Counted from the first letter of the stretch, positions 39,201-51,955 are shown. The stretch: 64,000 nt of DNA from Pterobdella sp. o SKG-2022 (GCA_964035795.1 OZ038321.1:7352079-7416078), one strand, 5' to 3'. The notes: generated by a model from the sequence alone, not told the origin. Numbers and translations are program-made.

Positions 39201-42200
39201 TGTGCTTCTACTATTTGAATACATAGCCTTTGATTCAAACTTTCTTCTGTTATAGAACAAGTATTATGCCACATAGTAGTGTTTCTTTTGTATAACCTCC
39301 TTTTTTAGACTTGTTCTCACATCATCCAAAATTGGAAAGCGTTTTATATGACTGTTAGGTAGGTTTAATCTATTGGTCATCAAACCAGTGTTAAAATTCT
39401 AGTGCAAACAATAACTGTTGGCATGATAGATGATTCGTCTAAACCACAGTATCACCAAGTATTGCATTACTGGAACATACAGTAACTATTGAAATCACAT
39501 ATGATTCATTCAAATCATATAACAAATCTTCAAACAGTATGGCCTTGACGAGTTGAAGTTGAGATTTAGGAAGAGATTGAGTGACTACCTTTATTCCAAG
39601 TACATGAGGTATCATGGCATTTCAACTGCTATTATCACCATTCTTAATATTAACAATATTTTATTACTATTATTGTTGTTTCATTATTTTTATTATTATC
39701 ATTAGTAGTAGTAGTAGCAGTAGTAGTAGTAGTAAAATGATGACTCATTGTGTCAAACAGTACCAAAGTAAAGTTTAGTTTATAACAATGATTTTATCAG
39801 GTCATGGAACTTTAAGAAAATTAATAGGATTAGTTTACAAGTTTTTCTCTATTTAAATTATATATCATCATTGTTTTTCGTCTTTATTGTCCCTATTTTT
39901 ATATGGTCAGACATATATACTTGTAGAAAATAATCTATACATATCAATCAGTCAAAATTTTCTTATAACGCATTTTACTTCGCCAAAGATAGGCCTATAT
40001 TCAATTAAATCACATACACACACAAAAATTATTTTTATCACATATCCATCTTTATGGCGTTTCACGTACTACATTACGCATAAATTATAAATAACATCAC
40101 ACATACACACTCACAGGGGTTTCACATACTACAAGATGACCAACCTCGACAACCGGGTCGTCAACGCAGATCAGCTCCTCACACAAGATGTTGAGAAGTT
40201 GTCCAACTCTATTGGGGAACTCTACTCCAATCTCAGCAAGGTTGTGTCCTCGTGTGTGATGACGTAGAATAGCCTAAATCAAATAGTGAGATAAACAAAC
40301 ACAAAGTGGTTATATTAAGTACAAAGATTTTTGTTAACAAAGTAACATTAGCATAATTGACTTGATAATGTTACTTTGTTAACGAAAAGCTTCGTGTCTG
40401 ATAAAATTACCTGCTGTGTTCAAATAATTTGCAGTATTTACTGTGGCTAAAGAAAATTAGTATGAAACACAAAGTATTCATTAATCTAAATCCCAAAACT
40501 TGATAACTCGGTGATGTGAGATCACTTGATAGTGTAGTTTAGACTTAGAAAAAGCTTCGTGGTTCAAATTAATATATACTTTGTCAACCTCACTACTACT
40601 TATGTTAAGAACCTTTGCTAAGAAGTGTATCAATTAGGAAGAAGGTTGTACCTTTGTGTTATATTTAAGATGTTTGTTATGTGATGTATCATTTCATATA
40701 GAAGTTTGCACTGTTGTGTGTGTGATGTTAATGATAAACATACAATTCATCAGCTTATTTAATGGATAATAGTCGTAATGTGATAATATAATACCTGGTA
40801 TAATATAGTATTGTAGTGCTATATAACAATAACTAGTATATATTATCAATGCATACTATTTTCATTAGAAGGATATTATATAGTGGTTTTCTACAATAAG
40901 AACTAGTACAAGCGTTTTTAATTATATTTTCACATGAAGCTAGTGTCAGTGATATTCAGCTTGAGTAGTGCATTCTTACCTAGCATAGCTGGGCTTTATT
41001 AAAAGATTGATTAGTTGATAATGAAATGAACACACCATTCAGCCTCTCTTAGACATCATCATCTATGCCTTCAAGTTAGCTGGCACCATTGGATCCAAGG
41101 TGGATTATTGTTACTAATATGATCATCATCATGATTATTATCATCATTATTATTATTATTATTATTATTATTAGTTGTATTATGATCATCATCATGGCTT
41201 GTTATTATTTTTGTTATTTTTATTATAATTGTTATTGTTATTATTATAATTATCATCATGGTTATTATTCTTGTTGTTGTATCACATGCATCATCCATGA
41301 AATATTTTGTTATTATGTTGCTATAAAGTTTACAGACCATTTATGTAGTGTTTGCAGATTTATTTTTGATTTGTAATTAAAAATGACTCGAATACATGAA
41401 AGTATCACGTTAAAGTTATTTTAAACGATAACTTATAATATTTCAGAAGTTATTTTTATAAATTAAAAAAAAACAAATGTTCTCAAAATGGCACACTTTT
41501 CAAGATCACAGTTCTCTACATTCATATCGGTTTGATGTATCATGCTTTGTATGCTTGTCAATAAATGGTCATTTGTGTATTTGCTTTTAGCAGTTCAATG
41601 CATGGGTAACAATGCATCATCATTATCATCATCATCTTGTGTTATTTGACTACCATTATGATACCTCTATTGCATGAAGATAATACCACAGTAATATGTT
41701 TCACAATCTCATTATAATACGACATATTGTGATTCTATTGTCTTTCCACACCACACCAGGGCCCATTATACATGCTGGGGTACCTGGCACTATCGGGACT
41801 GGTGCTAACAAGGTTTGTGGGCATCAGTGGTTGGGTGGTGGTGGTTTGAATATCATAGTGTGTCTTCGTTTGTGTACTTTCTAGGTTAAGGTTTTATAAA
41901 TATTGTTGTATGAGGTGAGATGCTTTATGGCCAAATTTTAACGAACTTTTACGAACATACGATTTTTCTTCTCAAATAGATATAGCTAAAAACTTAAAAA
42001 AGACACATTATTGTTATAATTAATTATTAAAAAACCTATTTTTGGCACTTCACTTCATCACAATCACATGCACACAGACTGCGCAGACCAATAGGCAAGT
42101 TGACAGTGTTGGAGCAGAAGTTGGAAGGACAGTTAAGATACGTGCACTCGAGACTAATCACTAACAGGTGCGTGCTACTCACATTATTTAAGCATTGTTC

Positions 42201-45200
42201 TGCGTGTGTCACACACACCTGATGACACCATTATAACACACGATGCAGTGAGGAGGTGGCCTTCTACCAGGGCAACAGGAAGGAGAAGGCTATTGTGGCC
42301 ACTGCTCTGCAACGACTTGTGAGTGCTGTGATGTTTCATGCTTCAAAAACCTCATATCAGAATATTAATGTGGCTTTGATTGAACTAATACACACATATA
42401 CACACACAAAAGCACACACACAGGTGAATCATTTGAGAAGCTTGGTGTACTTCCGGTTCAACATTGGTCTCCTTGACAACATCGTTGCTAAATGTGAGTC
42501 ATCCGAGTTTTCTTTCTTTTCAATAATATTTTATTATCTGTATTTGTTTGAACGATAAGAGATTGCTGTTTCAATATACGCTATTTTGAAACCGTCTTAA
42601 ACCGCATCAACCCATTGAAGTATATGTCATTGACGCTTTGCAAGTCTCAATCAGGTTGCAGTCGTCTCGACATTTTGTGTGATTTTCAGCGTCAGCTTTT
42701 TGAGTGTCATACTAGTGATTTCCATCATTAATGATATGATAAACAACCTACCAGCCACGAATACTGATAATATTTAATATTCTTAATTACTAAGAACAAT
42801 ACAATCAACCTACCTACTGATAATATTCAATAAGCCAACGTTGCAACGATGACACAGACATCGCAACACTGGTCGGTTACCTGGTTGTGAGCAGACCTTT
42901 CCTTGATGACAAACACCCTGTGTACTCACGTGCAACACATCCACAACGTTTACAGGTGGGAGTCTCACTTTGTATTATTGATTCTTTTATAGAACCTTTT
43001 AGCTTTAATGAATTTTAAAACTTACTCACCTTATTTTGTCCTTTTGTACTCATTATCTTGTTTTCGTTTCAATTAATTTATTTAATCGGAGACAGCTCAT
43101 AAATCCACTTTCATCTTTACCATATCTATGATGGAAAAATTAACATTTAAATATACCTCCATCATGCAATAAGCCATCCACTTTCACCCACAGTACTATT
43201 ATGAGAGTGGCAGGATGCTGGTGAAGATGGCTCAATCCATAGGCAGGGTTGTGCTGGCAGGCAGAGAACTGAGCAGATTGGCAGGGTGGGTGCTGTTGGT
43301 TGGTTATTATAGTGGTTTGGGGTTGGTGTTGGTCTTATACTGTGGTTTTGTATTGGTGCTATCAGTGGTTAGAGTAGGCTGTGGTATAATTGAGTGGGGA
43401 TGTTTTCATGCCATTATTTTATTTTGAGCTCCTTCAAATTATGAGAATTAGGAAAAAAATACGTTTTTTGTTTCAGTGGTTTTATATTAATATCATCTTC
43501 ATCATCAACTCACCACCATCATCACCAACATCAACACAAACAATTATCACATCTCACCACCAACATCATCATTATCATCACATCACCACCATCAAAATAG
43601 TATTAGTAGTAGTAGTAGTAGTGCATCCGATCTTCAGTTTGGTGGTATGACCTCATTTCTTCTCCATACAAAAAAAAACTAACCTTGGAGCTGTTTGAGA
43701 CATTGGCCACGTTTTTTAGTAACTTGGATTACTGTGATGCTTTGTTACGCCTCTCACAGGCGCAGTTTCATGCGCGAAAGCACCAGCAAAACCTTACTAC
43801 CACTACCTCAAAACCTTACCACCACTACCTCAAAACCTCACCATCACTACTTCAAAACCATATTACCACTACCTCAAAACCATCACTCCACAGCTTCACC
43901 TACCGTATAACGGAGTTCGATAATGTGTTGGATGACTTGAATGAGGAGAGGTACATTAGAACCATGGTGAAGAATGATGAGAACAACAACATTGAAGATG
44001 ATGCCCCTAAGCAAGAAGGTGTGTGTGTGCGTGTGTTTTCTTTTTTTCTTTGTCTGTGTGTGTTTAATTTTTGAATTTAATTTTTTTAATTCCTTTTACC
44101 ACTGTCAACACCAGTTCATCTCACACAGAGTTGAAGGAGTCCTTACCATTGAATCTGGTACCAGGGTCTGGAGAACTCATCACTCGCAACCGCATCATCA
44201 AGTGCCTGCTCGTCACCACTATTTAGTGGCTTTTCGCAGCTTATTATTATGACTAATATTCTTTATATTATTATTATTATTAGTTTTTTTGTTATTTATG
44301 TTGTTTTTATTTATATTTTCTCCCTCATCAGTATTTTTTTAGTTATTATTATTAATGTTATTGATGGCGCAATGACGACCACGGACAGGTTCGAGAAGGT
44401 GCCCCTGGTCACACCCAATGGGGACATCTTGGTGAAGGAACTCACTTTTGAGGTTCCTTTTCGTACTTCTGCTTCGCTCTTGTTTTCAGTTGTTATATAT
44501 TTATATAGTAGATAGATACGGTTCTCACCACTTTTGCACATGTCACTTCACATCACCAACTTACAATACTCACCCATTATTTCAAATATCATTACAATTA
44601 GTTCATCAATATAATCATCATCTTGCTCTAATCAATGTTTTGGGTGTTTTTATTATCATCATTTTGTTTTTTATATCAAAGTTGTTAATTTTTGTTTTAT
44701 TCTTATTCATACTACGCAGGTGAGGTCCGGCATGAACGTGTTAGTGTGTGGACCTAACGGATGTGGCAAGAGTTCTCTGTTCAGGATCCTTGGGGGGGTC
44801 GGTGTTTTATAATGATAATATCAACACTTGAATATATCCTATGTCAAAAGTTAACTTTTCAATGTGCTTGGTTTTAAGTTATAATAGAAAACGAATAAAT
44901 GTTATAGTGAGATTCTATGATTAATAATAAAAGGATAAATAATAAACAAACAAACAAACTATTATTAATATTAACAGAAAAAATAGTACTTAAATTAATA
45001 ATAATAATAAAATCTCACACGACACAGTTATGGCCGTTGTTTGGAGGCAGACTGACCAAGCCTGACACCAAGCAACTCTTCTACATCCCACAGGTGTGTT
45101 CTATCATTGGTGGCTTTTGAGGCCATATACTCTTATTATTATTGATGTTGTTAATACTATTCATATTACTATTTGTATTTTTATTACCATCGCTGTTGTT

Positions 45201-47418
45201 TTCGTATTTTTTTTTTATTTTCTGTTTTTCAATTGTTTTATATATTGATGTTTCTTTATTTTTACTTAATTGTCACCTCAAAGGTTGCATTATTGTTGAA
45301 AGACACCAGTCAACTGAACTACTACCACATCACATGCACCACAACACCAAACAACTCCAACAATATAAAATGATGCCATCATCAACAGCCACTATTTAAG
45401 CTACATCTCACATTGACCTGACATAATGACGCAACATCTTAAACCTCTCTTTTTGTTGTTCCACGTGCAACAATAATAACCATTCAATCACTGTATACTT
45501 AACACTACTACACCACAACCATATGACCAATACCACCACACCCATCCACCAACATCATAAAAAACAACTTCCAACCACAACTATATCATATCCAACACCA
45601 CACCACTGAACGCACTTGACATCCACCCCATCATACCACTGCACAGCGGCCCTACATGACAGTGGGTTCATTGAGGGACCAGGTGATCTACCCTCACCTG
45701 AAGGATGAGATGGTGGGCAGGGGCGTACATGATGAGTATCTCCTTAATATACTCAAGAAGGTTTGTGGAGCTTGTATGTATAGGGTGGTTGTTGATATTG
45801 TGTCTCATTTTGGGGTTATTGTTATTTTATTTCAATAATTATTTGTATTCTTTTTGTTGTTTCTTTCATCGTTAGTATTATCATTGTTATTAATATAATC
45901 TTTATAAAAATATTTATTTATATTATTTTTATTATTATTGTTAAGAGTCTATTACAAATATATAAAATAAAATTCAAGTTTCTTAGGAGGTTAATCTCCA
46001 ACATCACCACCTCATCAACCTCACCACCACCTCATTTACTTCACCACCATCATCACCCTATAACAGGTACAACTGGAGTACATCCTCGAGAGGGAAGGAG
46101 GGTGGGATTCCGTGCAAGATTGGATGGACGTGTTGAGTGGGGGAGAGAAACAAAGGATTGCTGTCAGTATATCAAATTCTTTTCATCATCTTCATGATGT
46201 TATTTCTTAGGATAATGTTATATTACGGTTATTATTAAATTCACCAATGTTAAAACCTATAATCCCATTGGAGCATAAAGACGATCAACTTTATTATTAT
46301 GTGAAAAAAATATTGATATTTTATTCATTCGACAGATGGCTCGCCTCTTTTATCACCGTCCTCAGTTCGCTATCTTGGACGAGTGCACAAGTGCCGTGTC
46401 AGTTGACGTGGAAGGGTACATGTACGAGCATTGTCGACAAGTTTGTAGTGGCAGTAGTAATAATAATATAATGATAATAACACTCAAAATGATGAAGATA
46501 GTCAATCAATCAATCAAATCCTTTTTATAGTCTGTTTTCCTTTACCAAGAGTTGATCAATAGTAATAATAATAATAATAATAATAGTGCTTGAAGTATTA
46601 TAAGCTCGCTAGTAATCTCATTGATTGTTATAATCAGCCAGTGGCATACACTGTACTCATTGTGATCTCAATAATAGTATGAGATCCATAAATTGCAAAT
46701 GGTCTATACTCCATTATTTCAACAATGCTGTAAGGTCCATTAAATACAAACGACCAAACCCCAGGTTGGCATCACATTGTTCACAGTATCTCATCGTAAA
46801 AGTCTGTGGAAGCATCATGAGGTAAGTCCAATTGTAGTTGTGGTAGCAAACAGCGGTGATGGTTTCACTAGGAAACTTTATTAACGTTGTGAGCAAGATT
46901 TAAGTTGTGATTGTGTTGAAGATGGTAATGATAGATGGGGTGCTGGTGCTGTAGTTGGGATAGATAGGTCACTTTAATAATTAGTCATGTTAAAAATCAA
47001 TCATTGTTTCCTGCAGGTTTAATAATAATAATGATAAGAATTAAAATATGCATATTAACTGAATGATAATAATAACTACAATATCTATTAATTTGAGTTC
47101 AATGATCCTGATAACTACAATATCTATATTAATTCAATGGTATATCGGTAATCATAATGATCTTTAACACTTTCATAGATAAGCTATTCTCATTAATTCA
47201 ATAATAATTAAATATTCTCATTAATTCAATAATAATAACTATTAGAAATTGAAATATTCTCAAATCAAGAATATTAATAATACTAATAATAACTACACCA
47301 TCTATATCTATTCACTAATGGTCTAATGTTGACCCACCAGTACTACTTATACATGGACGGTAGAGGAGCATTCACTTTTAAGCCTATTTCTGGGGACGAC
47401 TTCGAGTTCGGCTCATAG
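36259..47418 (+). CDS. ABCD3: Peroxisomal ABC half-transporter ABCD3 (PMP70), complete, 26 exons
   Basis: Half-transporter of the peroxisomal membrane that imports fatty acyl-CoAs. Exons: 36259-36380, 36465-36513, 36717-36763, 36830-36881, 37047-37135, 37747-37816, 38042-38068, 39538-39608, 40117-40240, 41043-41099, 41760-41812, 42078-42167, 42249-42318, 42424-42493, 42858-42955, 43194-43285, 43894-44018, 44129-44201, 44389-44452, 44720-44797, 45028-45093, 45647-45760, 46067-46162, 46336-46440, 46765-46821, 47341-47418 (TAG). They sum to 2,037 nt: 678 residues plus stop; human has 659. All phases join. Membrane part: [23 protein letters not shown], then the [13 protein letters not shown]-like loop. 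Nucleotide-binding part: Walker [10 protein letters not shown] (about 492-500), signature LSGGEKQR (from 590), Walker B FAILDE (610-615), H-loop His about 644. The C-terminus FEFGS matches PMP70. Exon 7 has only 27 nt. Confidence 0.97.
37290..37562 (-). repeat. Dispersed SINE/MITE-like repeat, copy 4
   Basis: Reverse-oriented copy in an ABCD3 intron. It runs from the TCATTTGGCTTGG end block through GTTAGCTCGAGCTGGCAG to CCCAGTTACTGGAACATG at the right. Confidence 0.75.
38069..39537. other. Longest ABCD3 intron
   Basis: This 1.47 kb intron follows the 27-nt exon. It contains the foldback element at 38686-38816. I see no other gene or repeat in it. Confidence 0.6.
38686..38816. repeat. Foldback element, near-perfect 131-bp hairpin
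   Basis: The outer arms GTAAGGACAACAAACAC and its exact complement at 38800-38816 enclose inner arms with GACACAAAGCTTTTCGTAAG and its complement. The centre is close to CAAGTGATCACTT. It is the most perfect member of the foldback family in the window. Flanking TA-type duplications could not be decided by eye. Confidence 0.9.
39704..39735. repeat. (TAG)n microsatellite
   Basis: About ten TAG units with one CAG, in the ABCD3 intron after exon 8. Confidence 0.85.
40310..40400. repeat. Foldback-family element
   Basis: Contains GTTAACAAAGTAACATTA and its complement TAATGTTACTTTGTTAAC around a short loop, followed by GAAAAGCTTCGTGTC. The left arm has AAGATTTTTGTTAAC where the right arm has GTTAACGAAAAGCTTCGT. 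A second relative follows at 40455-40565 (ACACAAAG ... GATCACTTGATA ... AAAAAGCTTCGTG). Confidence 0.8.
41120..41285. repeat. ATT/ATC trinucleotide-rich tract
   Basis: Mixed ATT, ATC and TTG triplets without a fixed higher-order unit, in the ABCD3 intron after exon 10. The open frames on both strands are artefacts. Confidence 0.85.
43790..43885 (+). repeat. ~27-bp minisatellite touching ABCD3 exon 17
   Basis: Four imperfect tandem units of ACCACTACCTCAAAACC(TTACC) type end only about 10 bp before the splice acceptor of exon 17 at 43893. The tract therefore makes up the polypyrimidine region of this acceptor, which is unusually A/C-rich. Confidence 0.85.
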
Positions 47419-49358
47419 TAGATCTTGCAATCTTTATGATTTTTCTCTTTTTTTCAATTATTTTTTTGATCTTTTATGTTATTATATTATCGCCATTTCT
47501 GTTTTATGTTATTTAATGTTTTTTTATTCTTATCTTTGTTGATCTTTATCAATGACTTCACTTATTTGCTCTATTACTTCAACTTTGAACATTGTTTTTT
47601 ATACTTAAGCTGAAATTTTAAATCTGAGATTGCTTTGTTATATCGAAATTCTCCATGATCTTAGAAACTTACAAGAATATCAATTTTATCATACCATTCA
47701 AAGCTATTTTCTTTATTAACTTAATAAACTTTACTTTTGATGAAGACAGGCTAAATGAAGTATTATTGCTCGTTTAAGCCTGCATTCTTGAGCATTGTGA
47801 GAAGGTTTGTTAAGACTTCAGCCATATGAAGGGTGTTTTTTTTTATTGGTGTCATCATGCATTCATGTTTTCAAGCTCTTTATAATTGGCAGTTTCGTGT
47901 ATTGATTTCATTACCAATACGATGATGGTGCTTCGTTATAACGGCCAAAAAATATTCTTTGACCCATTTTTCATCCATCATATTGTATTATCATTTAGTT
48001 GTTTCACTGGAAATGCAGCTTAACTCGTGTTTAAATTTATATAATAATTATTTTTGTTCTCGAAGTTTTTATTACTAACCTCCTATCATTATATACGGCT
48101 ATAATGTAGTGGACTTTGAAACTAATCTGGCATCGCGAGTGATAATTAGAGATTTTATGACATTTGTTGTTCACGTTTGATTCCATTAGCTTTTTTGTAT
48201 CATTTTTGTTATTATGTTTTAAAATCTCTGTTCAAGTGTTTATTGTTATCCATCTTAAGAATGTTTATACCTTATCAAACCATAAGTCTTATGGAATTTT
48301 TGATTCTACTTATTTTTTTTATTTTTACTGTTTGATGTGATGTCTTTTGAGCGTATTATCAAATTAGATTTTCATTTATTCTCTCGAAGCTTCCTGCCTT
48401 AATATAATGATAACATATATCATTTGATGGCCAACTGGGAAGCCAACACACAACCAATATTGAGCCATTTACTATACAAGAACTTTTGAAATTCATGTCA
48501 AAGATATTTCCATGTTGATTGAAATGTTTCAGAGAATTATTTTGAGCACGATGTTTTAACTCATATTTTGCAGATGATAATGATGACCTATCATTAGTTA
48601 TTCCATTATTACATTAACTTAGCACAAAAATTGCATATATTATTAGTTGTAATTTTTAAAATGTTACATAAGAAATTTTGAATGCATTCAGTATAACAAA
48701 ATATCAAAGACTGATGATAATCTAAGGTTAAAAGTGGATACGAACCTTAATTGTAGCCAAGGAGGGAAACTGAGGCAAATAATTAATAAAATCAAAACCG
48801 GTGTTCATATTTGAAATTACCATGTTTTATATTTAAACTATTTAAGTTTTTCCTGACACTCTTAATTCCATTTTGACCATATTTTTATTTCAATTCATTT
48901 TGAGTTTTATCATTTTAATTGAAATTTGTTTATTGTTCCTTGCATAATTACATTTATTCTAACAGTTTTTTGTTTATTTAAGTTGAGTTTTAAATTTTAA
49001 ATAGTTTCTAATAAAAGCTATTTCGGAATGGAAATTGAAAAATTTTAACTTAAAATTTAAACTTATCAGCTATGGGAAGAACAAAAATAATGTTAGATAA
49101 AAATCATTAAGTCATTTAAGTTAGGCTACATTTTCATCTAACAGTAATTTACAGTTTCAAGAATACTACAGCACTAAAACATCTATGTTAAACCATTTTA
49201 TGTGATTAAATCATTTGAAAATAGAAAATGGTTAGTTTGGGTTATAAAAATTGAAAGTGGGAAAAGGTTAAAATGAAAATTAGACCTAATGCACCAAATA
49301 AAATCACGATTTCTAAACAGCCTCCACTACAACATTTCTATTAGTGAGAAATTACATT
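47419..49358. other. Intergenic between ABCD3 and RNASEK; both 3' ends
   Basis: The two genes converge here. The first plus-strand AATAAA is at 47723-47728, a possible ABCD3 poly(A) signal. No further exon, RNA gene or known repeat is visible in this 1.9 kb of AT-rich DNA. Confidence 0.5.
47723..47728 (+). terminator. Candidate polyadenylation signal of ABCD3
   Basis: AATAAA 305 bp after the ABCD3 stop codon. This is positional evidence only. Confidence 0.35.
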
Positions 49359-49711
49359 TTAGAATCTTTTTTGGTTAACTTTGATCATCACCACAGAAAT
49401 GACGAATGTCACACAATAGAGCACTGCGGCTATCCAACAATTGTAAGCATTTTGCTTGTAAAGATCTTCAATGTATGTGTATGTGAAATTTTTCTTTTCC
49501 CAAAGTTCTTCGTTTATTGGCAAATCTTCGGATAATATTGGAGTTCTGATGTAAAAGAAAATTCCTAAAAGAGCCTGTATATTGAATTAAAAAAAATTTT
49601 TAGGATTCAATATTTCGAGGTGTTCATATGACAACTAACCAACATGATGATTCCCCATCCACTCAGCACGGCACAACAAAGAGAACATTTAGGACCACAA
49701 ATAGTAACCAT
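49359..49711 (-). CDS. RNASEK: Ribonuclease kappa (RNASEK), two exons
   Basis: Small two-pass membrane protein, known as RNase kappa and as a subunit associated with the V-ATPase. Exons on the minus strand: 49711-49640 (ATG) and 49574-49359 (TAA), joined in phase 0; 95 residues, against 98 in human. The N-terminus MVTICGPKCSLCCAVLSGWG matches the CGPKxxxCxxxxSxWGVIML pattern of the family and begins the first membrane helix. The middle (LSEDLP, NFTYTYIEDLYKQNAYNCW) matches the luminal loop, and a second helix (AAVLYCVTFVISVVMI) precedes the short tail KVNQKRF. Intron length is 65 bp. There is no sign of decay. Confidence 0.93.
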
Positions 49712-50295
49712 TTTAAATCAAATTTCCGCAAATCCACAAATGAATTTAATTAATATTCTCTAGATAATTTGTTTTCGTAACTTTAAAAGTGATTATAATA
49801 AAAGCGCCTGATTTTGAGTGTATCAATAATTTTTTCGAACGATTTTTATTTAAAGTAAAAAAGAATGATTTAATTAGGTTCGTTTTAAATATTTAAATTT
49901 TTTTTGTTTACTTTTTTTTTGAATTAGCAATTTAGTTAAAATTATTCTAGTATTCAGAAATCTTCATTTACCACATTTAAAGCTTGCTTCTTGAAATATA
50001 TTTATGTGTTTATATAAATATATTGCTTATTAAAAAAAAATTTATTTCACTATTTAATAGATATCCACTTTTTTTTGCCAATTTCATGTTATAAATGTAC
50101 ACCCATTAGCACCAACGCCATAAAATCAGAATGAGTAAACTAGGCATATATCATTTTTAAGCATTAAATGAGTTCCAATAATTGCAGTTTTGTGAGTGTT
50201 TCAGAATCTCTAAAATTTTTCGTGTATATTTGGAAAAACATTCAAGCTAAAAAACGGTTTAAGGTGATAAAGATATTCTGGTTCAAGATTAAAAC
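49712..50295. other. Intergenic, nothing recognised
   Basis: AT-rich sequence between the RNASEK start and the terminal exon of the unrecognised small gene. It must hold the RNASEK promoter. No motif could be assigned. Confidence 0.45.
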
Positions 50296-50622
50296 TTATG
50301 GAACACTAAGACTTTCTATCACTTTCTGCCACGAATTAGATGCCTGTCGGTATTGTTTAAACAACATTTAGTTTATATTTCACAAAAAATTTTTTTTAAA
50401 TTAACCATTTTGATAGTTTCTATTTTGAAAACACGTTATTTGAAGGTTAATAAAAAATTTTTCTAAATGTAAAACCTTTAGACTTTTGTTGATTTGTAAC
50501 AAAGCATGTTTCAACATCATTTCAGACATATCATCTTCACGATTCGAATGGAACCCTTCTATTTCTTGCAACATATTTCGTTGTTTTTCATTCAAATCCA
50601 TCACAGTGTCATTCTTTGAGTT
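50296..50622 (-). CDS. Unrecognised small helical protein, last two exons
   Basis: I do not recognise this gene. Two minus-strand exons join in phase 0: 50622-50476, preceded by a TTTAG acceptor and ended by an AAG|GTTTTA donor, and 50343-50296, preceded by a CCGACAG acceptor and ended by TAA. Together they give 64 residues, or 57 if translation starts at the ATG at 50601. The peptide is charged and helical (MDLNEKQRNMLQEIE ... MSEMMLKHALLQINKSLK, then ASNSWQKVIESLSVP), rich in heptad-like Leu/Met, and unlike the composition artefacts around it. A TAG sits directly before 50622 in frame, so either the first exon is 5'-extended by splicing or the ATG at 50601 is the start. Any upstream exons would have to be among the LINE remnants or beyond. 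Confidence 0.5.
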
Positions 50623-51019
50623 CTAAATTTGAAGTTGATGTATTATTCTGTAAATCCAAAATTTCTTGAAAAAAATTATAAACGCAAGTATGAGGATATT
50701 GTTTTAATGACAAATTAACAAAAAACGAATAAATCTAATACAAAAATTTTTTAAAATAATAGAAAAAAAAGAGATTTAAGAAATTTATGACGCGGAAGTT
50801 TACGTTATTTAACGCCATTGATGGAAGTTGTTGAGAAGGAAGATTGGTATTTGCTGTATCCAAGAAGTGAGGTGGAGAGGTATGGGTTCGAAATTTCTAG
50901 GTAGTTTAGGTAGGAGGTTAAAACTATGGTGGTCTGGTAATGAAGCTAAAATAGGTGGTGGATATTAGTTATAGAGGATTTATGTATGAATGTTGTGGAA
51001 ATAAATAGGATATCAGATA

Positions 51020-51955
51020 GGGTAATGGTAGCGGTAATTACTTTTGGTGTAAGACAGGGCTGCCTACTGTCTCCATTCTTGTTCCTGCTGGTTATCGACT
51101 GAATTATGTCAAAAGCTACAGCACAGAAGAAAAGTGGTATCCAATGAGCTCCTTCAACACAATTAGACGATCTAGCCTTTCTTGCAAACACCCAGCAACA
51201 AATGCAAGAGAAAACAAACACAATAACAGAAACCTCCAGAAAACAGGGTCTAAACATACATCAGGGAAGAACCAAAATTCTCAAAGTGATCACTGCCGAT
51301 TCAACTTTCATCACGCTGACAGGACAAAATTTAGAAGAAGTGGAGAGTTTCACTTATTTGGCAGTACCGTTGATAAGCGGGGAAGGGCAGTGGCAGATGT
51401 GAAGATGAAAATCAGAAAGGCCAAAGCAGTTTTCCTGCAGCTTAAAAACTTGTGGGCATCTAGAGATTTATCAAGAAAAAAAAACAAGATCAGCTTATTC
51501 AACCCCAATGTGAACCCTGTTCTACTGTAGGAGTGGAGTCTTGGGGGACTACAGAGACGAACACAAAAAAAATCCAGACATTCATTAATACTTGTTTGAG
51601 AAGGATTCTTCAGATTCGCTGGCCGCAAACCATCAGAAATGAAGAGCTATGGTAATGCACCAGACAAAAGCAGGTTGCCGTGGAGCTTCAACAACGCCGC
51701 TGGAGATGAATAAGACATACCCTACGAAAACTGTCAACAGCATAGCCAGACAAGCTCTGAAATGAAACCCTCAAAGAAAAATAAAGAGAGGCAGACCATG
51801 AAACACATGGCGACGAGACGTAGAGGCTGAAGTCAAGAAGATGGCTCTCACATGAACAGTCGCAAACGCTCGCCCAGCACAGAAACCACTGAAGATTCTT
51901 TTTTGGTGGCCTATCTCCCGGCTAGAAACGACGGGCATAAGTAAATAAGAAAAAA
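51020..51955 (+). mobile_element. LINE remnant A (RTE/CR1-type RT and C-terminal domain)
   Basis: Starts with GVRQGCLLSPFLF (RT block), then a decayed catalytic region reading QLDDLAFLAN in which the YADD motif is lost. It continues with SFTYLAVPL, VAFLQLKNLWASRDLS-like and RRILQIRWP, and ends with the arginine-rich WRRDVEAEVKKMAL and GRNDGHK blocks near 51940. At least five stops and frame changes interrupt it. This is a very widespread LINE type in aquatic invertebrates. Sequence at 50830-51020 may belong to it but I could not match it. Confidence 0.85.

Noticed and set aside
43685..43893. Extension of ABCD3 exon 17 to the left through the minisatellite
   Set aside because: The reading frame stays open through the repeats, but the CACAG acceptor at 43893 gives the exact phase-2 junction needed by exon 16 (Gly-Phe-Thr).
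50157..50203. Minus-strand peptide SETLTKLQLLELI after a TTTTAG acceptor, as an alternative end of the small gene
   Set aside because: The upstream exon at 50343-50296 already ends at a stop in phase, and joining this piece would need a donor that is not present.
50168..50371. Plus-strand open frame over the unrecognised small gene
   Set aside because: It is the reverse strand of the terminal exon, with no independent support.
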